Positions 33,938 through 46,258 of a stretch of 48,087 nt of DNA are shown here, one piece after another (the first letter of the stretch is position 1; every line of letters begins with the position of its first letter). The notes under the pieces are model-generated. The model was not told where the DNA came from. It was given only the letters and a program-made list of their open reading frames with translations, and did no database searches. This DNA comes from Heterostelium multicystogenum (taxonomy: Eukaryota; Evosea; Eumycetozoa; Acytosteliales; Acytosteliaceae). Made by a program: the position numbers and the translations under genes. The stretch covers positions 1 to 48,087 of the forward strand of contig RCNN01000170.1 in assembly GCA_003667245.1 (NCBI GenBank), written 5' to 3'.

Positions 33938-35313
33938 TCAGAAATCGTAATTGTTATTCTTGATGACTTCATTTTTAGGAATGTATGCTAAATCTGTGAA
34001 ATCAGAATCTGAACCATGATATACGAATGAATTACCTGTACGTAGGGAATTGGCAACTTGATCGGCTTTGAGTCCCTTGTATCCATTGAAAGTGTATTCA
34101 TAGGCCAATCTTGCAACCGATCGTTGAAGTGGGAATGAATCCTCTGCATGTAACTTGACAAACTCTTCCACTGGACACCACTTGCACTTGGCAATCTCGT
34201 TGGGATCGATATTGATTTCCGAGGACAATGCCCTCAAAGCACAGACAAAGTAGATATCACCACGGTTGAAGGCATAGTTGTGGAGCTGACGGAAGCCAAG
34301 CACCGAAACAAACTCGGCACGGACACCAGTCTCCTCGAATACTTCACGAACAGCAGTGGTACAGATATCCTCTCCAGAATCCAAAGAACCACCTGGAATC
34401 TTCCATTTGTCGGGACGCTGTTTTTCAGTGATCAACAGAATCTCGTTCTTCTCATTGATAACGATTCCACCGCATCCAATAAAGTGTGATGTATAGTCTG
34501 GAATTCTATTTACATCATTTGGCAACCATCTTGTCAACATAATATAATCCTTTTGGCAATGATGGAATGAGAATCCTTGCTATCAATTTCATGAAATTGG
34601 CAAACTTAGTATTGAAGTCGTGATCATATGACAGTGATTGGCTGCATAGCGGTATGTACATACATCAACAAGAATAGAAATAAACTTTGATTTCGATTGT
34701 GGTATCTTTATCCAAATACCTCTTCTTTTGTTGTCGATCCAATATTTCAGTGAATTTTCAAGGTGGATTTTTAAAGGTAGCTTCGTCTTGTGGATATTGG
34801 TCACAGTCCTCAACAGTGACACCATCGAAATATCAGGCACACCTCTGAGCACACCCTCGAGGGTGTGAGTGTGGAAACGATCCCAATCACGCATCTTCGA
34901 GTCCGGTAGCAATCTCGATGTGGTGGTTGGTGGTGCTGAATTTGGTGCAGTATTCATCATTGCTTTTTGTAAATTTAAACTTATCTTACTGTTACTGTTA
35001 CTACTACTATTTATATTACTATTATTACTATCTGTGCAATAATAATATTTGTTTTTAAATGATTTTAAATTAGAGTTGTTACTATTGATACTGATATGGG
35101 TAGTGTTTATATAATGATGATGTTGATGATGATGATGATGATAGGTTTTAAAGAAGCAATAGAAGATACAAAAGAAGATCGTCGATTACTAGTTTTATCG
35201 ATGTTTAATGAAAAATTGAATTTTCTTTGAATTTCTTTAACAATATATTGTTTTAAAGCTGTGGAAGTAACTGTTACTGTTGGGGTTGTTGTGGCTATTC
35301 TGTTGCTTAGCAT
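33938..35313 (-). CDS. Nudix hydrolase, NUDT6-like
   Basis: A Nudix pyrophosphohydrolase with the NUDT6-type N-terminal domain. I start it at 35313: MLSNRIATTTPTVTVTSTAL is Arg/Thr-rich without acidic residues, a plausible mitochondrial presequence. It runs through a His/Asn/Ser-rich region into MMNTAPNSAPPTTTSRLLPD after a shift near 35150. The NUDT6-like part includes DRRGIWIKIP-type sequence (NKRRGIWIKIPQ) and, after intron 34580-34663, QGFSFHHCQKDYIMLTRWLP. The Nudix box is complete: G(x5)E(x7)REVFEETGV in GSLDSGEDICTTAVREVFEE. It ends EVIKNNNYDF. The main domain is one clean frame. The substrate is unknown; a shorter start at 34960 is possible. Confidence 0.88.
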
Positions 35314-35717
35314 GTCATGAAATACTACACCGACCTTATAAGTAATTATATAATAATTAATCTATCAATTGCTATTAATGACCAACAAAACGTCGTTCCC
35401 ACTACTTATAATTATCAGTATTTTAAAGAAATTTATTTCGTCGAATCTTGCAAAATCCCACACACTATAGTGATGTTGGTTTATTTAATATTAAAGATAT
35501 CTTTGCATTATAAGACATATATATAAAAACATACATGGGAATTAATAAGGAATGAAATGAAACTAATATATTACTTTATTAAGTCAAGACAAGACTGACT
35601 TGGAATTAATTAATTAATTATGTGCAATAACATCATGATGTTACTATTTGATTTATATGGTCAATCTAGTGTTGATTCAATATTGGAAATTCCATGTTGA
35701 TTTGATTCTTTGCAGTA
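35314..35717. other. AT-rich intergenic region
   Basis: Between two minus-strand genes. It holds a TTAA-rich run (TAATTAATTAATTAT near 35606-35620). The plus-strand open stretch at 35317-35526 shows no protein motif. Confidence 0.45.
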
Positions 35718-37386
35718 TTAGGGTGGCGATGTTGTGGTTGACCATTTCTTTAAATAGGCTTCAGTGGGCACTGCTTTGATTGGTATGTGAATTTCTTTGT
35801 TGTTTTCCAACAGTTGTGATTCTCTGTCTGTGTACTTCTGATATTGCTTCTTGTTGGAAGATGTTGGCAATGTCCATTCCATCTGGAACTGATTCACTAA
35901 ACGGTTTTCTCTCATGATGTTTTCGTAATATATATCATGAGCTTTCTTTAACCATTCCTTCAGCTGCTTTAGTCTATCTAATGTCTGCTCTTCAATAGTT
36001 TGAACATTGGCCTCACGAACACTCTCACTTTCATCATCATCATCATCACTCTCACTCAAGTCACTTTGGAAATGCTTTCTGATACTTTTGGTCTCTCTTT
36101 CACTTAGATCTTGAGATATTTGCCTCTCTATTTCCAATTGTTCTTGGTGGAGTCTTTGTTGTTCTAAAAGAAGTCGCTGCTGCTCCAGTTCTTGTCTCAA
36201 ATGTATTTCCTTTAACCTGGCTTCCTCTTGCTCCATTCGCTTTCTTTCTAATTCTTCCTGTCTCTTCTCCTCGGCCTCTCTCCTAATCAGCTTTTCAAGT
36301 CTCTTTTGATTTTCCAATTCTTCCTCTCTGGCTCTTTTTTCCCGTTCTTCTTTTTCTCTCCTCAGTCTTGCTTTTTCTCTCGCCTGCTGCTCCTTTAGCT
36401 CTCTCAAAAGTCGTGCCTCTTCCTGCTCCAATCGCTTCAATCTTTCTTTCTCCTTGATTTCTAACCTTTGCTTCATGCTCAAGTAAAGGTGTTCCCGCTC
36501 GAATCTTCTCTTTCTCATTGATATTTCTGAGAAGTATTCATTATCGTAGAAGTTTGCCACAACGCGATGCGGTGCAATGGATCCACTGCTGTTGAAACAT
36601 AGAATAGCAAGTAAAGACATCGCAGCAACGACGAGCGCTCTCTTTCCTCTCAAAAGCAATGACAACCTCGAAATACAACAGTGAATCCAACGAAGTTGAA
36701 GTATGAGGTATTTCATTGTCGACATCAGATACTCCACATGCAACAGCAGCACGAAGCATTTCTTGCTCCGGTTTTACAATGATTTCAATGTTTGATATGT
36801 TGCCAAAATAATTAAATGTCTGCTCAATCAACTCTGTCGATGGATACAACGATCCACCTCCTTCATGAGAAAACCAAGCAGTAGGTAGATTTGAGATGAT
36901 TACAGTAAAGCCTGCATCGATTGCAAGGAATGTTCCTGGAGCATTCGACTGAGTCGTTACCAACTGCTTCAAAGTAAACAGATATCTACTACTGGAGCCT
37001 TTGAATGTAATGTTTGAATTTGACAACAGTCTCTCTTTCAAAGCAGGAGTATCTCTTGATGCAACTACGACTTTGAATTGATAAATCACAAGATTATCTA
37101 AAACTGTAGTCATCGACTTACTCCTACTCCTACTACTATTATTACTGCTGCTACTACCATTATAGCTCTCACATATTAAAAAGGGGACTGACGGTAATAC
37201 CAGTTTATTAAGCATCTCTAAGACATCCCATCTTGTTGGAACTAGTTGACTGTATGTAGATATATGACTATTCTCGGCTTGACATTGATTTTTAGCAACA
37301 ACAGTCGAATGTTTGAAGCTAATTATATGGGTATCAACTTCTTTCAATATAATATATTTATTCAATACTATATCATCTTTATACAT
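35718..37386 (-). CDS. AKAP17A-like RNA-binding protein
   Basis: Homologue of A-kinase anchor protein 17A (XE7/SFRS17A), a splicing-associated nuclear protein. It starts MYKDDIVLNKYIILKEVDTH. An SxWDVLEMLNKLVLP-type N-terminal motif (VPTRWDVLEMLNKLVLPSVP) is followed by a Ser/Arg patch, then a long RRM-like domain with GFTVIISNLPTAWFS, ELIEQTFNYFGNISNIEIIV and LYFEVVIAFERKESARRCCD. After a frame change near 36640-36550 comes the family signature NEYFSEISMRKRRFEREHLY, then a long Arg/Glu-rich coiled coil (36500-36100), an acidic stretch ESDDDDDESE and a C-terminal helical part ending AYLKKWSTTTSPP. Whether it anchors protein kinase A in amoebae cannot be seen. Confidence 0.82.
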
Positions 37387-37983
37387 TATGAATATATACT
37401 ACTATTTTTATTACTACTACTTTAAAACTATCATTTTAAGCTATTATAATTATAATATGATATCTAAATTCTCTTTGGTATTCTATAAATATGAAATTCA
37501 ATGAAGCGCAGTTGATTTTGACTCGACAATGACTTGACAAAATTTCAACACCAAAGATAGATAGCTATTGACATCAACCTCATAACAAGATCTTCAAAAG
37601 ATGAAACATCTTCAACAAACTAAAGTATAATGTCCTATTTAAAATATATAATCTAGAGCCAAATAATACAAAGTTGATGTACAATATCTGTTATAAGTAA
37701 CATCAATGTTTGAAGACTCTACCTTATTTGATTACTATTAAAGAGCCTCTGTGTGTTAATCTAAAAAAAATTCTTAAAAAAAAAAATTTTGATATTTAAT
37801 TTATGATAAATGAAGTTGTGTGTGCCCTTTATTATTAATAATAAAATATTTTTGTTGTAGTTATAGTTATTTAGTGTACATTCATCATTTCATTATTCTT
37901 ATATTATATTATTATTATTCATATTGAAACTGACTAAGGAATATTAACAGAGCATCTGTATCAACATAGCAACAGCAATAACA
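37387..37983. other. Divergent promoter region
   Basis: AT-rich sequence separating the AKAP17A-like gene (minus) from csn4 (plus). No gene recognised; both promoters should lie here. Confidence 0.5.
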
Positions 37984-39534
37984 ATGAGTCAACAACAACT
38001 TAGTCAAGTATTGGCAGAGACTGCATCCCTTGGTGATCACAAGGTAAAGAGTGAGAAGTACAAGGCTCTCTTGGTGCAACTCATCGAATCAAAGGATTTG
38101 GAAAATATCAGAACTTTCATTACACATGGTATGTACCCATACCCACTCATGCATTGGGCTACTATGATGTGAATGTGGCTACATTCTAGAGTTAGACAGA
38201 TGGAATCTCCATCATATCCTGTTGTTGGTCGCTTGATCAAATAGCTAATGTTTACCTGCTTTTCACTTTTTAGTCACCGACGAAACTACACCTTTGGTTA
38301 TCTCTAGATCTATTCTCTCATCTTTGACAGTATCATTAAAGACCTTGCCATTTGACACACAGATGGCTTTGTCAAACTATGTGTTGGAGCGTATCCAAGA
38401 TAGAGTTGTTGCTTCGAAGAGCAAGTATCCGATATTCGCTACAATCTTGCTAAACTCTATGAAAGACAAGAGAATTGGAGAGAGGCCGCCAAGTGTTTTA
38501 ATGCAATCCCATTGGATAGCAGTCAAAGGTATTGTTTATCCCCTCCTTGAATCTAATAATAGCTGCAGTAATTTACTAACCAATCGATGCATTCAATTGT
38601 ATAGAGTTATTTCACCAGAATATAAAGTAAAGATCTATGTAAAGATTGCTAGATTGTTCTTGGAGGAAGAGGAGTCCGTACAGGCAGAGACATATATTAA
38701 CAGAGCATCAGATTCAATTCACCAAGTCAAGAAACAAAAAGTTAATTCTAGCACACAAAGTAATACAGTTTTTATTGCAGTTTGATGGAGAACATGATTG
38801 TACTAACACTTGTGTTTATAGACATGCTTTGCCAGAATTATGGATTATAAACGTATGTTTTTGAAGGCCGCCAACAAATACTATGAACTTTCAACTATTC
38901 TCCCAAGTGAAGGTGATCGTTCAATGGCTTTGGTATGTGCGATCATTTGTGCTATTTTGGACAAGGCCGGACCACAGAGATCACGTATGTTGGCCACCCT
39001 CTATAAAGATGAAAGAAGCTCACAATCAGAGGCAACCAAGATTGTCTACCCAATCCTTGAAAAAAATAACTATCAAACAAGCTATCGCCAATCGATCAAT
39101 ACCTAACAGTGCCACACAACCATTACAATACAATAGGTTCTTTGAAAGAGTGTTGAGAAAGACTGAAGTTACTAAATTTGCAGAGTTATTGAAGCCACAT
39201 CAAATGGCATTGTTGTCGGATGGTGGAACCGTTTTGGACAAAGCTGTCATTGAACACAACCTTCTCTCTGCCAGCAAGATCTATAATAATATCACATTCG
39301 ACGAATTGGGTTTCATTGTTGGAGATTCCATCTGACAAGGCAGAGAAGGTCGCCGCCAAGATGATGCAAGAGGAAAGAATGTCTGGATCCATCGATCAAA
39401 TCGATCGTCTTATCGAATTTGAGACTGTCGGTGATCGTTTCTCACAATGGGATCAAAATATCGAGAATCTTTGTATTCACATGAACTCAATCATTGAGAC
39501 AATCTCAAAGAAACATATTGATTTTGTAGTTTAA
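37984..39534 (+). CDS. csn4: COP9 signalosome subunit 4
   Basis: A PCI-domain subunit of the COP9 signalosome, which removes Nedd8 from cullins. Exon 1 [20 protein letters not shown]; introns 38129-38273, 38529-38604 and 38760-38821. Family landmarks in order: [36 protein letters not shown] then [38 protein letters not shown] then [101 protein letters not shown]. Shifts lie near 38414 (a missing T in GCTTCG), 38740 (A-run), 39065 (A7) and 39320. The stretch at 39065-39130 between ILEK and [11 protein letters not shown] is longer than in relatives and may hide a further intron. The rest is near full length. Confidence 0.95.
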
Positions 39535-41912
39535 AAAAAGTTAAGAATAACAGAAACAAGATAATATTACTTATCACAAAAAGAAAGAATATAATTTAGT
39601 CCCCGTCATCTCATCAAAACACATAATACAATATTTGGTTTAATAAAGCAAATTTGTGAAATTTAGATTAAGTTAAATTGATTCCAACTGTGCACATATT
39701 TTCGGTTCAACTGGATAAATGATGTAATGAACCTCATACATTACGAATCTTCCAATTAGAATTTAATTAAATACAACTTTGTAACCTGATAATATAATTT
39801 ATATTTCACAAATTTGTCAGTAGTTACAAAACTGCAAACCTAAACAATATTTTGATCATAAAATAATATATCAGGTAACTTCTCAAAAAACCATCCTAAT
39901 GTGATGTGTCACTCGTGAAGTGACCATTTGACATGTCACTTTCATGTAACAAACAATATCTTTGCTTCAACAACACAACCCCACCAATCAAATTAAATCA
40001 AACTGATTCTGATGACAACATGTTCAACTAGTTTGAATTAGGAGATGTGAAGAGATCTACTCGTTTTTTATCTAACTATAAATTCGTGTTTTGGATTGGT
40101 TGATTTCAAAACATCGCCAAAATAAATTATCAAAAGTAAAAAACAACATACGATATCGGTACTTTGTGTTTAGAATTAATATTATTTAAATAATAATATT
40201 GGAATTAAATATTTTATTGATTATTTGGTCCAGATTATTAGAAAATTGGATCTCATTATATCTGTACTAATTTATAGATTCATGTGGGACATTCCAATCA
40301 CCTGGTACAATTGTTTTATTTTTTCGATCCCATGGTATCTCCACAAGTAGAAGTCCTTTGTCTAAGGTATATCAATGTAGAGAGAGTAACATAAATTATA
40401 TTATCGTGTCAATACATCCAATTAATCATTAATGGAACATGATTCAAGTAAGGTCCCTTCTCATTATCCAAAGATAACATTTAGACCACTTTAAAAATAG
40501 ACCATAGAACGAAGACTAAAGTGTGACATTTTTTAGTGCTGTGAGAAAGTTGTCGTTCCTTTTTTAGATTCTGTTCTTTGAAAAATTTCGTTTATTTAGA
40601 TCAATCGGCAACAAGTGGTTGCAAAATAAATATATCATACAATATAAATTTTTAATTAATTTAAATTTGAAAAAATAAAACTCATAGCATGTACATTTTT
40701 TAAATGGTTTTTCGATTGTATGAAAATTTTAACTAAAAACGTCCCACTAATTTGGTGTCAAAACATTTGTCAGGCATCAATCCATCTTAAGGTCTGCATT
40801 TTGTTGTGAAAAATCATTGATGTCAACTCGAGAGCGTGTCTCCTTGCTCATTATCTTAATTTGTAAACTATTTTAATAAAGAGGAACAAAGCAAAAGAGA
40901 AACAACAATCAATCAGACAATCATAATACTGTCGCTGCGTCGTGTAAGAGCTAGGGTCCAGTATACTTGACATTTGTGGTTTAGAGTTTCTTAGGACTGT
41001 GACAGTCAGTCGTCATTCTCTATTCAGATCAACATAATTTAAATTAGAACAAAAAAAAAACAAACAAACTAACTACCACCACACCAACATCATCATCATC
41101 AGCATCAACAACAACAACAAAAGAAGCAATAATAACTTACAAATTCATTTAAATCTAATCATCGTTCACTGGTATTTTATTATATAATATCAATAAGAGT
41201 TCTCTTTGAATCTATTTGGTGCGGAGGGGGTGTGGTCCTTTAAATTCTTATAAACATAGATTGTATACAATTGAACTGTCGTCGTTCAATTTCTTGTTTT
41301 TTTAAACCGATTCATTCCAACAACAACAACAGCAACACCAATTTGGTACTCACTGGATTTTATATTCTTCTTGTGCAAACTTTGTTCAACTATAGTCTAA
41401 ACCAAACCAAAACTAAAAACAACAACAGCAAATATTCTGGTAAGATGTTATCAAAACAAGATACAGTCCTCACCACTCACTCACTCAATCCACAACACTG
41501 CTCCTCATCGTACTCTTCCACTTTGGCACCCCTATCTCTCTGACCTTATCAAATTGAAAAGCAACCAAACACAACATCATCGAATCTCTCAATTTGATGG
41601 TAGACCAAGAATAGTCTTTTTTTTTCATACTCTGAATTTTCTGATCACCAACTATAAAAGCAGTGCACTCGCCATCTTCCATTTCTATTCAACACCTATC
41701 TCCAAATAATATATCTATAACACTACATACTTATACTATTACTTTGATTATTTATAACTAAGAAATAACAATCAACTAACTAATTAATAATAATCATTAT
41801 ATATTAATTTCTGTATTTAATAACTAATTACCTAATTCCTGGACATATAGATATCTATTATAATTATTATTGATAAACCGACCAAAATAAATAAATTAAT
41901 TTGGAAAACAAA
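39535..41912. other. 2.4-kb gene-poor region
   Basis: Long AT-rich stretch before a strongly coding-biased esterase gene. It holds a possible tiny minus-strand gene (40267-40480) and a more GC-rich patch at about 40930-41010 that includes the short palindrome GACTGTGACAGTC (40995-41007). The open stretch at 41271-41543 is Asn-rich without motifs. The last 200 nt are an A/T-rich leader. Confidence 0.5.
40267..40480 (-). CDS. Possible small two-exon gene, unrecognised
   Basis: On the minus strand an ATG at 40480 opens MLSLDNEKGPYLNHVPLMIN, ending TGGAT before GTATTG (donor at 40415). After a CTTAG acceptor the next block reads DKGLLLVEIPWDRKNKTIVP then GDWNVPHESIN and a TAG. The composition is strongly protein-like on both sides, but the splice as written leaves the wrong phase, so either one base is wrong or the junction differs. 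I do not recognise the family. It could also be a fragment of a dead gene. Confidence 0.35.
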
Positions 41913-43450
41913 ATGTTTATGAAATTAATTTCTGTATTATTAATTGTGTCGTTGGCATATATGGCCAACGCTCAGTCTGCGGCACCACTCTCCGTCTCTG
42001 CACGTGCCGGTGTCTTCTCTGGTATTATCATGAACGACACCCGTGCTTTCTTGGGTGTCCCATATGCCAAGCCACCAGTCGGTGCCCTCCGTTTCGAACA
42101 ACCACAAACCACTCGACTACATCTTCGGTGTCTACCAAGCCACCACCCACGCTCCATCCTGCTGGCAATCCGGTAAGCCAGCCAACTACGTATTCAGCGA
42201 GGACTGTTTGTATATGGACATCTACACTCCAAAGTCTTTCAAGGGAAGCTTGCCAGTTTTGGTCTTCATCCATGGTGGTCGTTACTGGACTGGTGCCTCC
42301 ACTGACTTCCTTGGTGACAAGTTGGCTGCCATCCAAAAGGCTGTTGTCGTCATCATCCAATACCGTTTGAATGTCTTTGGTTTCCAACCATTCTCTGACA
42401 CCAACAACAATCTCGGTCTCAACGATCAACAAATGGCTCTCAAGTTCGTCAGAAACAACATCGCTGCTTTCGGTGGAAATGCCGATGAGGTCACCATCTT
42501 TGGTGAGTCCGCCGGTGGTTCATCCGTCTTGCACCACACCATCATGCCATCATCCTACGGTCTCTACGACAATGCTATTATCCAATCATCCTGGCAATGG
42601 TATCTCCCAACCGTCGCTCAAGGTCGTTCCAAGATGGCTTCCTGGGCCACCACCAAGGGTTGCAACGGAACCACTGACATCATCGAATGCTTGAAGACCA
42701 AGAATGCCTCTGACATCACCCCAACTGTCGGTCAATCTGACTTCTTCGTTCCAATGGTCGACGGTATTATGATCACCTCACTCCCACTCAAGGCTATCAA
42801 GGAGAAACGTTTCAACACCCGTGCCGGTATCATGATGGGTCACAACTACGATGAGGGTAACTTCATGGCCTACTCACGTCTCGGTTGGGTCGCTCCAAAT
42901 GGTACTGTTACCAACTCCACCTACACCACCTCACTTGCCCGTTATCTCAATGTCTACTTCACCCCAGAACAAACCGCTAACATCATGAGCACCTACGCTC
43001 CAGTTTGCTGCCGATCTCGGATACTGGTATGGTGGTGCCGAGTTCTTCGGTGACTACTACATTACCTGTGGTTCCATCATGGCTGCCCAATACTACAAGA
43101 ATCACAACGTTAATGCCTACCTCTACCTCTTCAACTACTCCTCACCAAACTACCCAGCCAACGAGTGGTTCTTGGCCGCCTCCCACGGTAATGAACTCCC
43201 ATACATCTTCTACCGTGATGTCTACACCCCATACCCATTCGCAGACACCGACTACTTCCTTGCCTCAAGAATGTCACGTGCCTGGTACGACATGGCCGAC
43301 GATGATTGCCCACGTTCACCACTCTCCCAATGGCCATACTACTACCCAATGGCCATGTACTACGGACCAGATGCCACCACTTTCAACGCTCAAAGACCAT
43401 ACACCAAGGCCATCTGTGAGACCTGGAGACAATACTTTGAAGCCTATTAA
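41913..43450 (+). CDS. Secreted type-B carboxylesterase (cholinesterase family)
   Basis: An alpha/beta-hydrolase of the carboxylesterase/crystal-protein family. The ATG at 41913 gives MFMKLISVLLIVSLAYMANA, a signal peptide cleaved before QSAAPL. Family motifs: NDTRAFLGVPYAKPPVGALR; EDCLYMDIYTP; LPVLVFIHGGRYWTGAST (oxyanion hole); LGLNDQQMALKFVRNNIAAF; catalytic Ser in TIFGESAGGSSVLHH; acid residue in MGHNYDEGNFM; His in AASHGNELPYIFY. The end is ETWRQYFEAY. No introns. Two shifts, near 42110 and 43005; at 43005 one extra T breaks VAADLGYWYGG. Third positions are strongly C-biased compared with neighbours, suggesting high expression. All catalytic residues are present, so it should be an active secreted esterase; the substrate is unknown. 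Confidence 0.93.
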
Positions 43451-44470
43451 ATTGTTTTTCGACTACCCAACAATTTATATCGAATAAAGCGCTTTATATA
43501 ATATTAATTTTTTTTAAAACAACTCAAAACTCATAACATCTAATATTAATATGTCTTTCTTTTATTTAATGGTATCATATCATATCTTATCATATACTTA
43601 TTATTCATTATTAATTGGTTTAAAAGAAATAATTGCAAAAATTTATACATACAAATAAGATCATGGAACAAGCAAAGAATTGACACTAAAACATAGGTCT
43701 ATTGGGCATTTGAACCTACGAGTAGGATGATTACAAATGGATTGATTTGTTTTGTTTTTTGGTACAAACTACTTGATGTCCATAAGTTAATAAAACCTTT
43801 ATTGAAATATCGGGGTATGAATAAATCCGACGGATTCCTATGATTCAGATATTCACTTTGATTTTTCACCTTTGTAAAATATCTCTATCCAAAAGTGGGT
43901 CTCATTGGTGTCACTATATGATGTGTTGTGTGATGATCAATTTGAGGTAATTGTGTGTTTAAGTGTTGTTTTTATTTTTTGTTTTTTTTTTTTTTTGTTA
44001 GATTGAACAAATGACCAGTATATAATAATAATAATTTAGTCTGTATTTGGTCCAATTCATTTGATAATCTGAAAATTTTTCAATAAAATTGAATAAAGTA
44101 AAAAACCCCCACTGCTTCTATTTTTGATAAACAAAAAAGTAATCCGCTGACAGTAGTGCCTCACACCATAAAATAGTTAGTATATTTGCAAGAGAATTTA
44201 GAAAATAAAAAAAATAAAAAAAAAACAACACACAATAATATTAATTGTACAGTACAGGCAGGCATACCAGAAAGCATCCAAAAACAACAACAACAAGCTG
44301 CAACCAACAACAGCTCAATAAGAGGAACAAGACGTCTGCACCAATGACACTTTTCGATAAAACTAAAGAGTGGAGTAATTAATTTATTCAAGTGTTTAAG
44401 GTTTCCAATATTTGTATTATTGATAGTCTTTGAGAAACTATATCAGCATTTCTTGAAGAAATATTTAGAA
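43451..44470. other. AT-rich intergenic region
   Basis: About 1 kb with homopolymer runs (T18-like stretch near 43980-43998, A9 near 44210-44225). No gene, tRNA or structured RNA recognised. Confidence 0.45.
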
Positions 44471-46027
44471 ATGTCCAAGCACATCAGCTTTACCTCTCAG
44501 AACATAGAGTATGTACAAACAATCAAATCACTTGAAACACGATCACCATCACCATCTGTCTCTACTGCAACATTGTATTGTTACAAATCAAACAAAAATA
44601 GGAATCACAATCGACAGACAATTCTACTCGACCAAAAAAGTAGAGTAATAATTATTATTAATGTCTAAAACTTAATCAATTTAGCTATATTATAATATAG
44701 TTATGTATATGTATATATATAAAGATGTATTAGTGCATAAGTAAAGTATATATACTTTACAAATTACATAAATATAAAAAAACGAGTAAAGAATCTAGAT
44801 TTTTATATAAAAATTTTAAAAATTAGTTTTACATTTTCCAAGCTTAGTTTGTTAAGGTTTATGATGAATGAATGATGGAATTATCATTAAATTTATTAAC
44901 CTGAATTGAATTAAATTAATTAATGTTATAGAGATCAAAATGAAATTAAAGAGACAGGTGATCTTTTAAATGAGAAAGGTCAGTTGCAACATAAGGGATG
45001 GGCTCGTCAGCCTTTGTTGAAATATAATCCAAAGGTTTTATCAAGATTTAGACGTGCATATCGTTTGAAGGAATGGAATTACTACTCCGTTGGAACAGAT
45101 AGATTCTACTTTGCCGTGGCTGCTATTGATCTTGGCTATATCACAAATTATCAGACATTTTTTATAGATTTCGCTAACGAAGCAAAGAGTTTGATGGATG
45201 AGATCACTACTTCTTCGATCACCAAGGGTCTTGGTCTCCCTAAGGACAGTTGCCACATCGGTAGCCATATCTCCTACAACTCAAAGAACTTTTCGATTCA
45301 CTTTGATGTTGGAGACTGTGTCGATAGTAGCAGCAGCAATGGTAGCCTGTCAGATAGCCAGAAGGGTTCAAATACACTTATACACTCAATCAAGGTCACC
45401 AGCAATAAGTTAAAGTTACAAGCAGATATTAAGTTCAATATGAACCCAAGCCGTGAGTCAGTATGCTTGGTGACACCAATTGGAAAGAACAACTTCTATT
45501 ACAACAGAAAGACAAATTTGATTCCAGTCACAGGAAGCCTGATAATCGACGGTAAAGAATGGCTTGGTCCATATCAGTTACAGGATGCATTTGGTATCAT
45601 GGATTGGGGTCGTGGTGTTTGGGACTATAACAGTTTCTGGTTATGGGGAACATGCTGGGGTAGAACTCGTGACGGTCGTCCCATTGGTTTGAACTTAGGA
45701 TCTGGCTTTGGTGACCTTTCTACCCACACGAAAATGCAATCAACTTGGATGGTGTCATTCACAAACTAGGACACGTCGAATTCTACTACAACGATCAAGA
45801 TCTTAAGCAACCTTGGAAATTCGGTTGCAAACATGGTAGATTTGGAGAGAATCCATTGGAATTTACACCACTCAGATTAAAGTATGAACGTAACAATTTT
45901 GGTCTAGTGATGTCCAGTTTCCATCAGATCATAGGTCGTGTCAAAGGTGAAGTGCTATTGGATTCAGGAGAGCGTGTAGAGATTGATATATTTTGGATTT
46001 GTAGAGTTGCATTCAGCAAGATGGTAG
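44471..46027 (+). CDS. DUF2804-domain protein
   Basis: A DUF2804 family protein, found in bacteria and some protists, without known activity. Exon 1 (44471-44508) gives MSKHISFTSQNI plus two bases. A 423-nt intron (44509-44931) joins in phase to EDQNEIKETGDLLNEKGQLQ, then the family opening HKGWARQPLLKYNP. Further landmarks: YYSVGTDRFYFAVAAIDLGY; SLIIDGKEWLG; AFGIMDWGRGVWDYNSFWLW; GTCWGRTRDGRPIGLNLGSG; PWKFGCKHGRFGENPLEFTP. Shifts lie near 45735 and 45995 (a T4 run); correcting the second gives the family ending EIDIFGFVELHSARW and stop TAG at 46025-46027. A longer, apparently wrong, frame runs to 46071. Convergent with the Eco1-like gene, 230 nt away. Confidence 0.88.
44741..44760. repeat. 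Perfect 20-bp palindrome inside an intron
   Basis: GTAAAGTATATATACTTTAC is its own reverse complement. It sits mid-way in the unusually long first intron of the DUF2804 gene. Confidence 0.8.
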
Positions 46028-46258
46028 TTCAAGGTTTAGTAAATAGAGATTTTTTTTTTCTCAACATATAGCTTTATAGATTATTTATCATTTTAAAATT
46101 GTATAAATCAACAACTAAATATTAATAATATCAATTTCAACCTTTAAAGAATGTATTTATAACCATTATATTCCAAATAAATTTACACCTAAATCAACTT
46201 CTCTCCGCCATGTAAATAATAATTTCACTTAGATTTGGCTCAATTGTGATTGATTTAT

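Noticed and set aside
41271..41543. Asn-rich frame before the esterase
   Set aside because: Probably untranslated leader or intergenic sequence; simple composition only.
43690..43740. TTTGAACC motif suggesting a tRNA T arm
   Set aside because: No matching acceptor or anticodon stem can be formed around it.
46028..46071. Longer C-terminus for the DUF2804 protein
   Set aside because: The family ending HSARW followed by TAG is recovered in the adjacent frame after removing one T, so the extension is an artefact.
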